A stretch of DNA of 37,582 nucleotides from an uncultured Spirochaetaceae bacterium (GTDB taxonomy: Bacteria > Spirochaetota > Spirochaetia > Sphaerochaetales > Sphaerochaetaceae): positions 1 through 37,582 of the forward strand of contig CALXOL010000021.1 in the NCBI GenBank assembly GCA_944390015.1, in the 5' to 3' direction. The notes under the pieces were generated by a model. The model saw only the letters and a program-made list of their open reading frames with translations, had not been told where the DNA came from and searched no databases. The translations under genes were made by a program, and so were the position numbers. Position 1 is the stretch's first letter; every line of letters starts with the position of its first letter. Below, piece by piece: positions 25,797 to 33,909 of the stretch.

Positions 25797-25816
25797 TCAT
25801 GGGAACGTTCCCATGA
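25797..25816. promoter_or_regulatory. LacI-family operator, perfect 20-base palindrome
   Basis: TCATGGGAACGTTCCCATGA reads identically on both strands and has the central CG of LacI/GalR-family operators. It covers the predicted start point of the leftward liv operon, 39 bases before the livK ATG, and lies 126 bases downstream of the LacI-family regulator gene. Binding would block transcription of transporter, cupin, reductases and flavoprotein together. I saw no second copy in the window. Confidence 0.85.
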
Positions 25817-25817
25817 C

Positions 25818-25848
25818 TTTATATTACCCCATATTCTGGATATTGCAA
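25818..25848 (-). promoter_or_regulatory. Promoter of the liv catabolic operon
   Basis: TTGCAA (25843-25848) with TATAAA (25818-25823) at a long 19-base spacing, or TAATAT (25821-25826) at 16 bases. Either choice puts the start point inside the palindromic operator. Confidence 0.5.
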
Positions 25849-25941
25849 GAAAAAAGTTTTAAACATTTTTGAGAAATTTAAAGCCCTGAGAAATCAGACA
25901 AATTGAGAAGAAATAGAAGGGAAAATATACATCAAAAGGTA

Positions 25942-26958
25942 TTAACAGACAGTATCACGCACCATCAGGATGGGATCGAACACATAATCCTCAATGGTGT
26001 TCGCCTTTTTCCCTTCAATCATGTCGATTAGAACATCTACCGCTTTTTTCCCCATCTCCTTAAACGGCTGACCTATCGAAGTCAGCTTCGGGATGAATAG
26101 CTCAGATATAGGAACGTTATCATACCCTATCACTGAAATATCCTGAGGAACTTTTATGCCCATCTCATTCAGGGCATGGATGGCATCGACAGCTATGTTA
26201 TCGCTGGCGCAGAAGAGCGCATCAACATCGATTCCTGATTTTATCTTCTCCGGTATGATTTTTGTCGCGACCCTTTCCGAACCCCTATAGCCATACCAAA
26301 TAAGGTCTGGATCTATTTTAATACCATGCTTTAATAACGTATTCACATAACCTTCATAGCGGTCTTTATAAAGTTTCAGGTACTCCTGCCCCTGTAAAAA
26401 AGCAATCCTTCTCTTTCCCTTGCTAAGCAGGTATTCGACTCCCATTGCAGAACCCTTGGCATTATCCAGCCGTACGGAAGTCGCACTTACCCCATCCGTT
26501 CTTAAAAGATTCACACATGGAATGCCATCCCTTACGACCTCGAGAATCTCCTCATTCTCCTCTACATTAAGCAATGCAGTCGAGAAAATAAAGCCATCGA
26601 CATTCCTGCCTTTGAGCTTTTTCACGTACTCTTTTGCTATTTCCTTGTCTTCCTGGATGTCACAGAGAAGAATCGTATAACCCCTCTCCCTTGTTTCGAC
26701 CTCCATCGCCTGTATTATCGCAGGATAGATCATGATTTCTATGTTTGGAACGAAGAACGCTATCGTCTTACTACATTGCGTCTTTAGACCTTTTGCGAAA
26801 TAATTCGGCTGGAAATCGAGGGATTTGGCACATTCCAGAATCTTTTTCCTCGTATCTGGGCTGACATGGGCATCATAACATAAGGCACGGGATACCGTGC
26901 TTTTAGAGAATCCCGTTTTCTGTGCGATATCCTTAATTGTAACGTTGTTCCTGCCCAT
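25942..26958 (-). CDS. LacI/GalR-family transcriptional regulator
   Basis: A 338-residue repressor. The N-terminal helix-turn-helix VTIKDIAQKTGFSKSTVSRA is classical, followed by the hinge (FQPNYFAKGLKT), which would contact the central CG of the operator. A periplasmic-binding-protein-like sensor domain follows, with IAFFVPNIE, GRNVDGFIFS, RRIAFLQGQ, CASDNIAVDAIHAL and VIGYDNVPISELF. Unlike most LacI proteins tied to sugar genes, it adjoins an amino-acid-type importer, so its effector may be a non-sugar. It is transcribed in the same direction as livK, with a 184-base gap holding operator and promoter. Its own start lacks a well-spaced ribosome-binding site, and a TAATAT box ends eight bases before the ATG. 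Confidence 0.93.
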   Translation of the reverse strand: MGRNNVTIKDIAQKTGFSKSTVSRALCYDAHVSPDTRKKILECAKSLDFQPNYFAKGLKTQCSKTIAFFVPNIEIMIYPAIIQAMEVETRERGYTILLCDIQEDKEIAKEYVKKLKGRNVDGFIFSTALLNVEENEEILEVVRDGIPCVNLLRTDGVSATSVRLDNAKGSAMGVEYLLSKGKRRIAFLQGQEYLKLYKDRYEGYVNTLLKHGIKIDPDLIWYGYRGSERVATKIIPEKIKSGIDVDALFCASDNIAVDAIHALNEMGIKVPQDISVIGYDNVPISELFIPKLTSIGQPFKEMGKKAVDVLIDMIEGKKANTIEDYVFDPILMVRDTVC

Positions 26959-27013
26959 ACCTTGTTATATTACCACATTACCATTCTCGAAAGAAACAAA
27001 AATAAACAAAAGG

Positions 27014-27526
27014 TCATAATATGGTAACTTGTCCTTCAAGGCCCATTTCCTTCACGCTTGATGCATATATATCCTTATCATGTGCAGAAAAACAGACAAC
27101 AAACACATCCAGCTTACTTTTTATCAGCTCAGAAAGGGCTATCTTGGAAGCACGCTCCTTAGGAAAACCATATACGCCACAGCTGATAAGGGGGAATGCA
27201 ATACTTTCAATCCCTTTTTCTTCTGCGATTTTTAGAGACTCAACATAGCAGCTTCTTAAAAGAGCATCCTCATCCCTATTGCCACCACGCCATACAGGAC
27301 CTACCGTATGGATGACATATTTTGCAGGGAGGCTGTACCCTTTGGTAATTTTGGCCTTACCAGTCTCGCACCCTCCAAGAGTCATACACTCTCTAAGCAA
27401 ATCAATACCGGCTGCAGCATGAATGGCCCCATCAACACCACCTCCACCAAGAAGCGAGTTATTTGCAGCATTGACAATCGCATCAACCTTCATCTTAGTA
27501 ATATCAGAAACTAAAACCGTAATCAT
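27014..27526 (-). CDS. Macrodomain protein, probable O-acetyl-ADP-ribose deacetylase
   Basis: A 170-residue macrodomain that binds ADP-ribose and in MacroD/YmdB relatives removes acetyl or ADP-ribose groups. Landmarks in order are [47 protein letters not shown] and [18 protein letters not shown], all strongly conserved in the MacroD-type class. ATG 27526 is preferred because the longer in-frame ATG at 27547 lies inside the terminator hairpin of the upstream rubredoxin gene. No ribosome-binding site is visible, so expression may rely on read-through or a leaderless message. It could belong to NAD-linked deacylation or ADP-ribosylation reversal; no partner is nearby. Confidence 0.9.
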   Translation of the reverse strand: MITVLVSDITKMKVDAIVNAANNSLLGGGGVDGAIHAAAGIDLLRECMTLGGCETGKAKITKGYSLPAKYVIHTVGPVWRGGNRDEDALLRSCYVESLKIAEEKGIESIAFPLISCGVYGFPKERASKIALSELIKSKLDVFVVCFSAHDKDIYASSVKEMGLEGQVTIL

Positions 27527-27530
27527 AGAG

Positions 27531-27560
27531 AAAAATAAAGCGGCCATACTTTCAGGCCGC
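27531..27560 (-). terminator. Intrinsic terminator after rubredoxin
   Basis: GCGGCC (27555-27560 read leftward) and GGCCGC (27540-27545) form a six-base GC stem with a nine-base loop, followed by TTTATTTTT. It separates the rubredoxin gene from the macrodomain gene and rules out the longest macrodomain start. Confidence 0.7.
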
Positions 27561-27573
27561 GAAAATACAAAGA

Positions 27574-27690
27574 TCAGTCTTCTACCTTCTCAAAGGCATC
27601 AGCTCCTGCTCCACAAAGAGGACATACGAAATCCTCAGGAAGCTCTTCACCTTCATACTCATAACCACAAAGAGTGCAAACCCACTTCAT
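27574..27690 (-). CDS. Short rubredoxin
   Basis: A 38-residue electron carrier with both iron-binding knuckles, CTLCGYEY near residue 5 and [11 protein letters not shown] near residue 24, giving four cysteines for one iron. Classical rubredoxins have about 52 residues; the loop of about 14 residues between the first knuckle and ELPEDFVCP is missing. The size resembles the rubredoxin module of rubrerythrin, but the C-terminal part matches free rubredoxins. Such proteins pass electrons to oxygen- and peroxide-detoxifying enzymes in anaerobes. AAGGAG lies eight bases before the ATG and a terminator follows, so it is probably a single-gene unit. The 106 bases upstream hold only its AT-rich promoter region. 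Confidence 0.9.
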   Translation of the reverse strand: MKWVCTLCGYEYEGEELPEDFVCPLCGAGADAFEKVED

Positions 27691-27796
27691 AATCGTTCTC
27701 CTTCATTCTTATTCGCTTAGCGCGTATATTCAATATAGCTTATTTTCAAGCCAATGTGTACTTAATTTTTCAAATACGATAGCGAAATTCTTCCGC

Positions 27797-28714
27797 CTAA
27801 GCCTTCATGCTCCGAGCTATCTCTTTTACCTCTGCTAAGGGAATGCCGAACTTACTTGAAACAGATTCGGCACTGCTCTCTTTCAACAGTACTCTTACAA
27901 ATTCTCTTCTTCCTTCGGCCTTACCTCTGACAAGACCTTCAGCTAATGCCTCCTCCCTTACTCCTGCAGTCCACTCCCTCTTCAGCCTTGAATAATAATC
28001 CTCCGCCATCTTCTCTCCTCCTATCTCTGCCTTGAGCGACAACACCCTCGCCCTCATCTCCTCATGGTACATCTCCTCAGGCCTCACGCACCTGATGTCG
28101 TGCGCTATCCTGCCGTACTCGTCATCCCCTTCGTAGTTCCAGTTCACGTATATCCTCACGTCCCCGGGATCCGCTATGTCCCCGTCCTCGTCCTTCGGCA
28201 TCACCACGTAGAATGGCTTCCCCTTTCCAAGGATGTCGTAAGGGATGAAGAACACGACGACTATCCTCGGAAGATTGCGGTATCCATCACCCTTAATTAT
28301 AAACGAGTTCGTCAGGTTCGCAACATACTGCCGGCTCCTGTTCCATATGCTTCCCCGCCTCGCGCTCTCCATCTCGAAGTCTATGACCGTGCATCCGGCC
28401 TCGGCGTACGCATCAAGACGGGACGACTTCGTTACGGCGGTTGGGATCTCGTAGTCAACCTTCACGCTCTCTATGCTTCCAGGCTCGTAGAGGGGGACGT
28501 AGCATCGTGCGAAGAAATCGGCAAGCTCCGTGTTGTCGAACATCGCTATTCTGAAGAGCTCGTCATCCGTGAGGCTCTTGCTCATAATCCTACGCCTCAG
28601 CTTCTTAGCCTCAGTTCTTATCCTCCTTTCGTCCTCATCGCTTATGTGATACGGCGATGTGGGCTCGGAGATTATCTCGATGAGGCTCGGCTGCCTTTTG
28701 TTTCTTAAGATCAT
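27797..28714 (-). CDS. Rpn/PD-(D/E)XK nuclease-family (transposase-like) protein
   Basis: A 305-residue protein of the recombination-promoting nuclease/PD-(D/E)XK transposase-like family. The early DDELFRIAMFDNTELADFFA and the nuclease core SSRLDAYAEAGCTVIDFEME are visible; in the core the aspartate and the E-x-E provide metal ligands (the family usually has E-x-Q or E-x-K). The C-terminal third is highly charged and helical with the repeat-like EGLVRGKAEGRREF, typical of the variable tails of these proteins. Members are often multicopy and mobile and promote RecA-independent recombination. The central part has clearly higher G+C (about 60%) than its own 3' end (about 43%) and neighbours, suggesting a transferred or recombined origin. 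AAGGAG lies eight bases before the ATG. Confidence 0.75.
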   Translation of the reverse strand: MILRNKRQPSLIEIISEPTSPYHISDEDERRIRTEAKKLRRRIMSKSLTDDELFRIAMFDNTELADFFARCYVPLYEPGSIESVKVDYEIPTAVTKSSRLDAYAEAGCTVIDFEMESARRGSIWNRSRQYVANLTNSFIIKGDGYRNLPRIVVVFFIPYDILGKGKPFYVVMPKDEDGDIADPGDVRIYVNWNYEGDDEYGRIAHDIRCVRPEEMYHEEMRARVLSLKAEIGGEKMAEDYYSRLKREWTAGVREEALAEGLVRGKAEGRREFVRVLLKESSAESVSSKFGIPLAEVKEIARSMKA

Positions 28715-28779
28715 GTTCTTTTCTCCTTGAAGTGCTTAAAAGCTCTTCAATATATAATGACGAAAAGTGATATGATGTT

Positions 28780-28807
28780 AAAAAAGGATGCCTGTTTCCA
28801 GACATCC
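28780..28807 (-). terminator. Intrinsic terminator of the MarR-ABC exporter operon
   Basis: On the minus strand GGATGTCTG pairs with CAGGCATCC (28799-28807 with 28786-28794, one T-G wobble) around a GAAA tetraloop and is followed by six T (28780-28785). A near-ideal terminator just behind the last ABC gene. Confidence 0.9.
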
Positions 28808-28813
28808 CATATC

Positions 28814-30703
28814 CTACTCAAGTTCGAAGGCTCCTGTATAAAGCCTGTAATACGTACCTTTTTCTTCTATAAGCGAATCATGGTCGCCACGTTCTATTAT
28901 CTTGCCATGGTCAAGAACCATTATCGCATTACTGTTACGTACAGTACTTAATCGGTGAGCGATTACGAATACGGTTCTGTTCTCCATTATCCTATCCATT
29001 CCAGCTTGTACCAAGGCCTCGGTATGTGTATCGATACTGCTTGTTGCCTCATCCATGACCATGACTGGAGGGTCTGCCACGGCGGCACGTGCAATCGAAA
29101 GAAGCTGACGCTGCCCCTGGGAAAGGCCTTCACCGTTATTGGTTATCATAGTATCATAGCCGTTTGGCATACGCATGATGAATTCATGGGCGTTCGCCAG
29201 CTTTGCCGCCTTCTCAACCTCTTCATCCGTTGCATCTAGCCTTCCAAACCTTATATTCTCCCTGATTGTTCCGGTAAAGAGGTTTGTATCTTGTAAAATC
29301 ATCCCTAAAGAATGCCTCAAATCGGCCTTTTTAATCTTGTTTATGTTGATACCGTCGAAACGGATCTTACCATCCTGAATGTCATAGAAGCGGTTAAGAA
29401 GGTTCGTTATCGTGGTCTTACCGGCACCGGTTGCACCTACGAATGCGATCTTCTGTCCGGGCTTCGCATAAAGGGAGATATCATGGAGCACCGTCTTATC
29501 CGGTACATAACCGAAATCAACATGATCCATAACGATGTCCCCCTTCAAAGGGACATATGTGGTTTTACTACCATCGGTATGGGGATGTTTCCATGCCCAG
29601 AAACCGGTGCGTTCACTGCTCTCGACTATCTCACCATTCTCAATCTTCGCATTAACAAGGGTAACATATCCGTCATCAACCTCGCTCTCCTCATCCAAAA
29701 GCTCGAAGATACGCTCCGCACCTGCGAGGGCAAGGAGAATACTGTTAGACTGCTGTGCTATCTGGCTGACGGAGTTTGAAAGGCTCCTTGAGAGAAGTAG
29801 GAATGCGGCAAGGGCTCCGACCGTGTAGCTCGGTGTCAGAATCGTGACCAAAGACCCGATTAAGACCAGGGATACATACTGCAGGTTACTCATATTCGCA
29901 CTGACAGGTCCCATGGCGTTCGCATATGTATTCGCCTTACTCATACTCTCATTGAGCTTATCATTTAGAGCATCAAAATCCTTCTTGCTCTCCTCTTCGT
30001 GCGTAAAGACCTTTATGACTTTCTGCCCGTTCATCATCTCCTCGATGAACCCGTTTACATTCGCAAGATCCCCCTGCTGTACAGCGAAGTATCTTCCGCT
30101 TCGGCCTGCAACGATTCCAGTTGCACGGAACATCAGGAAAATGAAGAATACGACAACCAAGGAGAGTATGATGTTGTTCATAAGCATCGTACAGAAAAGG
30201 AATACGATGGTGATACTGGCGCTTATTACCTGAACAAGAGCCTGGCTCATCATCTGGTTAAGAGTATCAGTATCGTTTGAGAAACGGCTCATCGTCTCTC
30301 CGTGCTGATGGCGGTCGAAATAGGAGATCGGCAGACTTTCCAGCTTGCGGAACATGTTCTTTCTCATCGTGAGCATCGCACCCTGTGAGACTTTAATCAT
30401 TATCCTCTGTTGGATGTACTGCGGTATGACCTGACAGCAGACGATTATGATAAGGAACGACATAATCGCATGCATGAGCGGTGCATAATCCGGATTCGGG
30501 TTACCAATAAGCGGAGAAATATAATCATCGATTATACTCTGCATGAACGTAGAGAAGTAACTGGTGGCAAAAGCTACAAGGAAAATGCTTACCAGTACTA
30601 CGCAAAGCACAATCTTATGTTCTTTAAATACCATCGCAAAAAGGCGTTTGAATGTCTTTACAGGGTTCTTCGCCCTAGTGTTTCCTGCTTTAAATCTCGG
30701 CAT
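28814..30703 (-). CDS. Heterodimeric ABC exporter subunit with the catalytic ATP site
   Basis: This 629-residue half-transporter has an N-terminal six-helix membrane domain and a C-terminal ATPase. Walker A is GATGAGKTT and Walker B VMVMDEATSS with the catalytic glutamate. The switch histidine is present (FVIAHRLSTV), but the signature is the altered LSQGQRQLL. Together with the upstream subunit, which has the complementary defects, it forms an asymmetric exporter like TM287/288, LmrCD or BmrCD. The FxFGRLDA and THTEALVQAGMD segments are typical. It likely expels drugs, lipids or peptides. It starts two bases after the stop of its partner with GGAGG upstream, and a strong terminator follows. 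Confidence 0.92.
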   Translation of the reverse strand: MPRFKAGNTRAKNPVKTFKRLFAMVFKEHKIVLCVVLVSIFLVAFATSYFSTFMQSIIDDYISPLIGNPNPDYAPLMHAIMSFLIIIVCCQVIPQYIQQRIMIKVSQGAMLTMRKNMFRKLESLPISYFDRHQHGETMSRFSNDTDTLNQMMSQALVQVISASITIVFLFCTMLMNNIILSLVVVFFIFLMFRATGIVAGRSGRYFAVQQGDLANVNGFIEEMMNGQKVIKVFTHEEESKKDFDALNDKLNESMSKANTYANAMGPVSANMSNLQYVSLVLIGSLVTILTPSYTVGALAAFLLLSRSLSNSVSQIAQQSNSILLALAGAERIFELLDEESEVDDGYVTLVNAKIENGEIVESSERTGFWAWKHPHTDGSKTTYVPLKGDIVMDHVDFGYVPDKTVLHDISLYAKPGQKIAFVGATGAGKTTITNLLNRFYDIQDGKIRFDGININKIKKADLRHSLGMILQDTNLFTGTIRENIRFGRLDATDEEVEKAAKLANAHEFIMRMPNGYDTMITNNGEGLSQGQRQLLSIARAAVADPPVMVMDEATSSIDTHTEALVQAGMDRIMENRTVFVIAHRLSTVRNSNAIMVLDHGKIIERGDHDSLIEEKGTYYRLYTGAFELE

Positions 30704-30705
30704 CC

Positions 30706-32427
30706 TTAAGCCTCCTTCGCCTTAGTCTGAGTGTTGTAGAGCCCCTGATAGTTCTTATTACGCATAAGAAGCTCATCATGGGTACCGACATCCTCAATAC
30801 GTCCATCATTCATCATGATGATCATATCCGCATCCTGCACAGAAGAGATTCTCTGTGCGATTATTATCTTGGTCAGATCCTTGACATCATTCTTGAGTGC
30901 CGCCCTGATCTGGCTGTCCGTCGCAGTATCAACGGCACTGGTACTGTCATCCATGATGAGAATCTTTGGATGCTTTAGCAGAGCCCTGGCTATGCAGAGC
31001 CTCTGCCTCTGACCGCCGGAGAAGTTGGTGCCGCCCTGCTCGACATGGCTGTCATAACCTTCTTTTAAAGGTGCGATGAATGAATCGGCCGCTGCAATCT
31101 TACAGACCTTCACAATCTCCTCATCGCTTGCATCCTTGTTTCCCCATCTGAGGTTTTCTTTCACACTTCCGGTAAAGAGCTGGTTCTTCTGCAGCACTAC
31201 GGACACCTCATCCCTCAGTGCCTTAAGATTATAATCACGGACATCACGGCCGCCGACCATCACTCTACCCTCTGTTACATCATAGAGCCTTGCAATGAGA
31301 CTTATCAGGGTGCTCTTTCCGCTTCCAGTCGGGCCAAGAATGCCAACCATCATACCGCTTTTAATCTTCAGATTGATATCCTCCAATACCGCAGTTCCCT
31401 TCTTATAGCCGAAAGTAACGTGATCAAATTCTATTGAACCGTCCTTTACGCTCTTCTCTCCATCCTCATTGATCGCCATATCAGGCTCTGTCTCCAGAAC
31501 CTCCATGATACGCTCAGCACTGGCACGAGCAATGGTAACCATGACCATGAACATTCCAATCATGATAAGGCTCATGAGAATCTGCGCATTGTAAGTGAAT
31601 ATGCTCATAAGCTGTCCCGTAGTCATATGACCGTTATTAATCAGCCGTGCACCAACGTAGCATACAGCAACAATACATAGATACATGACAGCACTCATCA
31701 TAGGCTGAGAGAGCGCCATTATTCTCTGAGCAGAGACGAAATTATTATAAATCTGAGTTGCCGATTCATCGAACTTCTCAGTCTCCTCATCCTCTCTGAC
31801 ATAAGCCTTTACTGTCCTTATTCCATTGAGGTTTTCCCCTACGACACGGTTTAGTCCATCATAGCTCTTGAACGCTTTCTCAAACTTCGGATGAGCCTTA
31901 CTCATCATGAAGAAGATTCCAGCGGCAAGAATTGGAACTGCGACAATGTAGATGAACATCACAGATCCCCCGTTCTTGGCAACCATGAATATTGCGAAAA
32001 GAAACATTATCGGGCTTCGGACGAACATCCTTATGACCATCTGAAAAGCCATCTGCACGTTCTGGACATCGGTTGTAAGCCTCGTTATGAGACTGGAAGT
32101 AGAGAACGAATCTATATTAGAGAAAGAGAAATCCTCTATCTTGTAATACAGGTCATGTCTAAGATTACGTGCAAAGCCTGAACTGGCGACAGAAGCGGTT
32201 TTCGCCCCGAGCACTCCAAAGAACATTGAGGCGAAAGCACAGAGAACCAGAATAATACTCATCTTCACCGTGTATGATATATTACCCTGGCTTACCCCGA
32301 TGTCTATGATCTGCGCCATCAGTGCAGGTATGAGGACCTCCATGAATACCTCTCCGACCATCAAAAGCGGAGTAAGTATCGCTTCCTTCTTATACTCCCG
32401 TATGCGGGATGCAAGATCTTTCAGCAT
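30706..32427 (-). CDS. Heterodimeric ABC exporter subunit with the degenerate ATP site
   Basis: A 573-residue half-transporter: membrane domain to about residue 310, then Walker A GPTGSGKST, signature FSGGQRQRL and Walker B ILIMDDSTSAVD. The catalytic glutamate is replaced by aspartate and the switch histidine by glutamine (IIIAQRISSV), the defining changes of the non-hydrolysing site in heterodimeric exporters. The intact signature completes the active site of the partner. The start codon overlaps the marR stop by seven bases with GGAGG eight bases upstream, so expression is tied to the regulator. The substrate is unknown; MarR-linked pairs often export toxic compounds. Confidence 0.92.
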   Translation of the reverse strand: MLKDLASRIREYKKEAILTPLLMVGEVFMEVLIPALMAQIIDIGVSQGNISYTVKMSIILVLCAFASMFFGVLGAKTASVASSGFARNLRHDLYYKIEDFSFSNIDSFSTSSLITRLTTDVQNVQMAFQMVIRMFVRSPIMFLFAIFMVAKNGGSVMFIYIVAVPILAAGIFFMMSKAHPKFEKAFKSYDGLNRVVGENLNGIRTVKAYVREDEETEKFDESATQIYNNFVSAQRIMALSQPMMSAVMYLCIVAVCYVGARLINNGHMTTGQLMSIFTYNAQILMSLIMIGMFMVMVTIARASAERIMEVLETEPDMAINEDGEKSVKDGSIEFDHVTFGYKKGTAVLEDINLKIKSGMMVGILGPTGSGKSTLISLIARLYDVTEGRVMVGGRDVRDYNLKALRDEVSVVLQKNQLFTGSVKENLRWGNKDASDEEIVKVCKIAAADSFIAPLKEGYDSHVEQGGTNFSGGQRQRLCIARALLKHPKILIMDDSTSAVDTATDSQIRAALKNDVKDLTKIIIAQRISSVQDADMIIMMNDGRIEDVGTHDELLMRNKNYQGLYNTQTKAKEA

Positions 32428-32849
32428 CCTAAATCCTCCAGTTTATCTATAAGCTTGTTCTTAACGTTGAAAATCGTAGCCTTTTCTTCCATGCTCAGGC
32501 TGGAACAGATGTCATCCTCTATCGAGCACATAGTCATATACACATCATTTGCGGCCTTTTTCCCGAGCTCTGTAAGCTCCACCTTCTTCATCCTCTTATC
32601 AAGAGGAGAACTTATACGGACTATCAAAGATGAGCGCTCCATCTTATCGAGTATTGCTGAGACCGCAGCCCTGCTGACCCCTACGATATCCTCTATATCC
32701 TTCTGATAGACATCCCTGTGCTCATCTCTCATATGCATTAAAAAGCCTATGATTCTTAGCTGAGCGGATGTGAATCCCGTCTTCTTCTCTATGAGTTTAT
32801 CGAAGGAAATTGATATGTATTTCAAATCAAGAAAGAAACGATTTTCCAT
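32421..32849 (-). CDS. MarR-family transcriptional regulator
   Basis: A 142-residue winged-helix regulator. The recognition region reads VYQKDIEDIVGVSRAAVSAI, with the wing SSPLDKRMKKVELTELGKKA. It begins the operon encoding the ABC exporter and probably represses it until a ligand binds. ATG 32849 is used because a TTG nine bases earlier adds little. No ribosome-binding site is visible, and the predicted leader is only about 14 bases. A TTAAC/GTTAA inverted repeat flanks the -10 box and may be its own operator. Confidence 0.88.
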   Translation of the reverse strand: MENRFFLDLKYISISFDKLIEKKTGFTSAQLRIIGFLMHMRDEHRDVYQKDIEDIVGVSRAAVSAILDKMERSSLIVRISSPLDKRMKKVELTELGKKAANDVYMTMCSIEDDICSSLSMEEKATIFNVKNKLIDKLEDLGC

Positions 32850-32862
32850 TTTTGTCAACTGC

Positions 32863-32898
32863 TTAACGAAATATAAACACTTGTTAAAAACCAGTCAA
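32863..32898 (-). promoter_or_regulatory. marR-ABC promoter with inverted repeat
   Basis: On the minus strand TTGACT (32893-32898), 17-base spacer, TATATT (32870-32875); start near 32863. TTAAC (32863-32867) and GTTAA (32883-32887) form an inverted repeat with a 15-base gap across the -10 box, suited to autorepression by MarR. Confidence 0.65.
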
Positions 32899-32943
32899 TA
32901 GTTTTTGTGTGAGGATTATATGAACTATGCTAAACAGATATGA

Positions 32944-32970
32944 TTGAACAAATAATCTAAAAAATATAAT
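32944..32970 (+). promoter_or_regulatory. hslO promoter ending close to the start codon
   Basis: A perfect TATAAT (32965-32970) with TTGAAC (32944-32949) at a short 15-base spacing. Only nine bases separate the -10 box from the ATG, predicting a leader of 0-4 bases. No ribosome-binding site lies in TTGCCGGT before the ATG. Confidence 0.5.
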
Positions 32971-32979
32971 ATTGCCGGT

Positions 32980-33909
32980 ATGATAAAAAAACCTATTTTA
33001 GACAATGAGCTTAAAGAGCACATTGCCTCTCTTGCCGAGGATGGCAGAGAGATATTCCTCCTAAAAGGAGGAAAAGTGCGTTTAACGGCGGTTGCAGCAA
33101 CGGAGATGTGCAACCAAGTGAGAGTAAACCATGAGCTTGGGCCACTGGAGACATATGTTCTTTCTCAAGCCTATGTCGCAGGAGCGCTCCTGGCATCTAC
33201 CGTAAAGGGAAATGACAGAATAAGACTCGAAGTCGAATGTGGTGGACCGATAAAAGGATTGAGCGTCGAATCCTGGGCAAGTGGAGCTGTAAGAGGATAC
33301 CTCATGGCCAACCCGATTAAGCTTGAGAAACCGCTTGAATCCCTTGATACCTCACTGCTATATGGACCGGGATTTTTAACAATCACAAAGATTCTCGAAG
33401 GAGCTAAGACACCTTTTTCCGGTCAGATAATGCTTGAGTACGGTAATCTGGCAAATGACCTTGCCCTTTATTTCCAGCAGAGCGAGCAGACACCTACACT
33501 TTTCTATATCTCCCTCCATTTTGATGAGGGGGCAAGACTCTTCGGTGCGGGAGGCCTGTTCATTCAGGCTCTTCCAGGAGCTGATGAGGATGAGCTGGGA
33601 GAAATCCAGGAAAAAGCAAAAGGCCTGAATAACCTCTCCAGGTGTCTTTCCGATGGTATGAGCATCAGGGAGTATGTGGAATCTGAATTTGCCACATTCG
33701 GCGTAGAACACCTTGAACGCCGTATGATCGGCTTCTCCTGTCCTTGCTCAAAAAGCGGATTTGAGTGTTATTTAAAGGGGCTACCTGAAAAGGAGAGAGA
33801 AGAGATAAAAAAAGGCACGTTTCCTCTTGAGGTCGAATGCTTCAACTGCGGAACAGTATACTCATTCGAGAAGGAAGAGATAGAGAAGATACTCGGAGGA
33901 AACGCATGA
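32980..33909 (+). CDS. hslO: Redox-regulated chaperone Hsp33
   Basis: A 309-residue cytoplasmic holdase activated by oxidation. The N-terminal substrate-binding domain carries EMCNQVRVNHELGPLETYVL. The C-terminal zinc switch has the four cysteines as CPC (GFSCPCSKSGFE) and CFNC (EVECFNCGTVYSF), the family's C-x-C ... C-x-x-C arrangement. Under oxidative stress these form disulfides and release zinc. Length is slightly above the usual 290. It is cotranscribed with the downstream rRNA methyltransferase through an ATGA stop/start overlap. Its start lacks a ribosome-binding site. Confidence 0.95.
   Translation: MIKKPILDNELKEHIASLAEDGREIFLLKGGKVRLTAVAATEMCNQVRVNHELGPLETYVLSQAYVAGALLASTVKGNDRIRLEVECGGPIKGLSVESWASGAVRGYLMANPIKLEKPLESLDTSLLYGPGFLTITKILEGAKTPFSGQIMLEYGNLANDLALYFQQSEQTPTLFYISLHFDEGARLFGAGGLFIQALPGADEDELGEIQEKAKGLNNLSRCLSDGMSIREYVESEFATFGVEHLERRMIGFSCPCSKSGFECYLKGLPEKEREEIKKGTFPLEVECFNCGTVYSFEKEEIEKILGGNA

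Noticed and set aside
27527-27547. Longer N-terminus for the macrodomain protein
   Set aside because: The upstream ATG lies inside a GC-rich terminator hairpin, and the extra residues are not part of the domain.
27797-28714. Insertion sequence around the Rpn-type gene
   Set aside because: No terminal inverted repeats or target-site duplication were seen at its borders.
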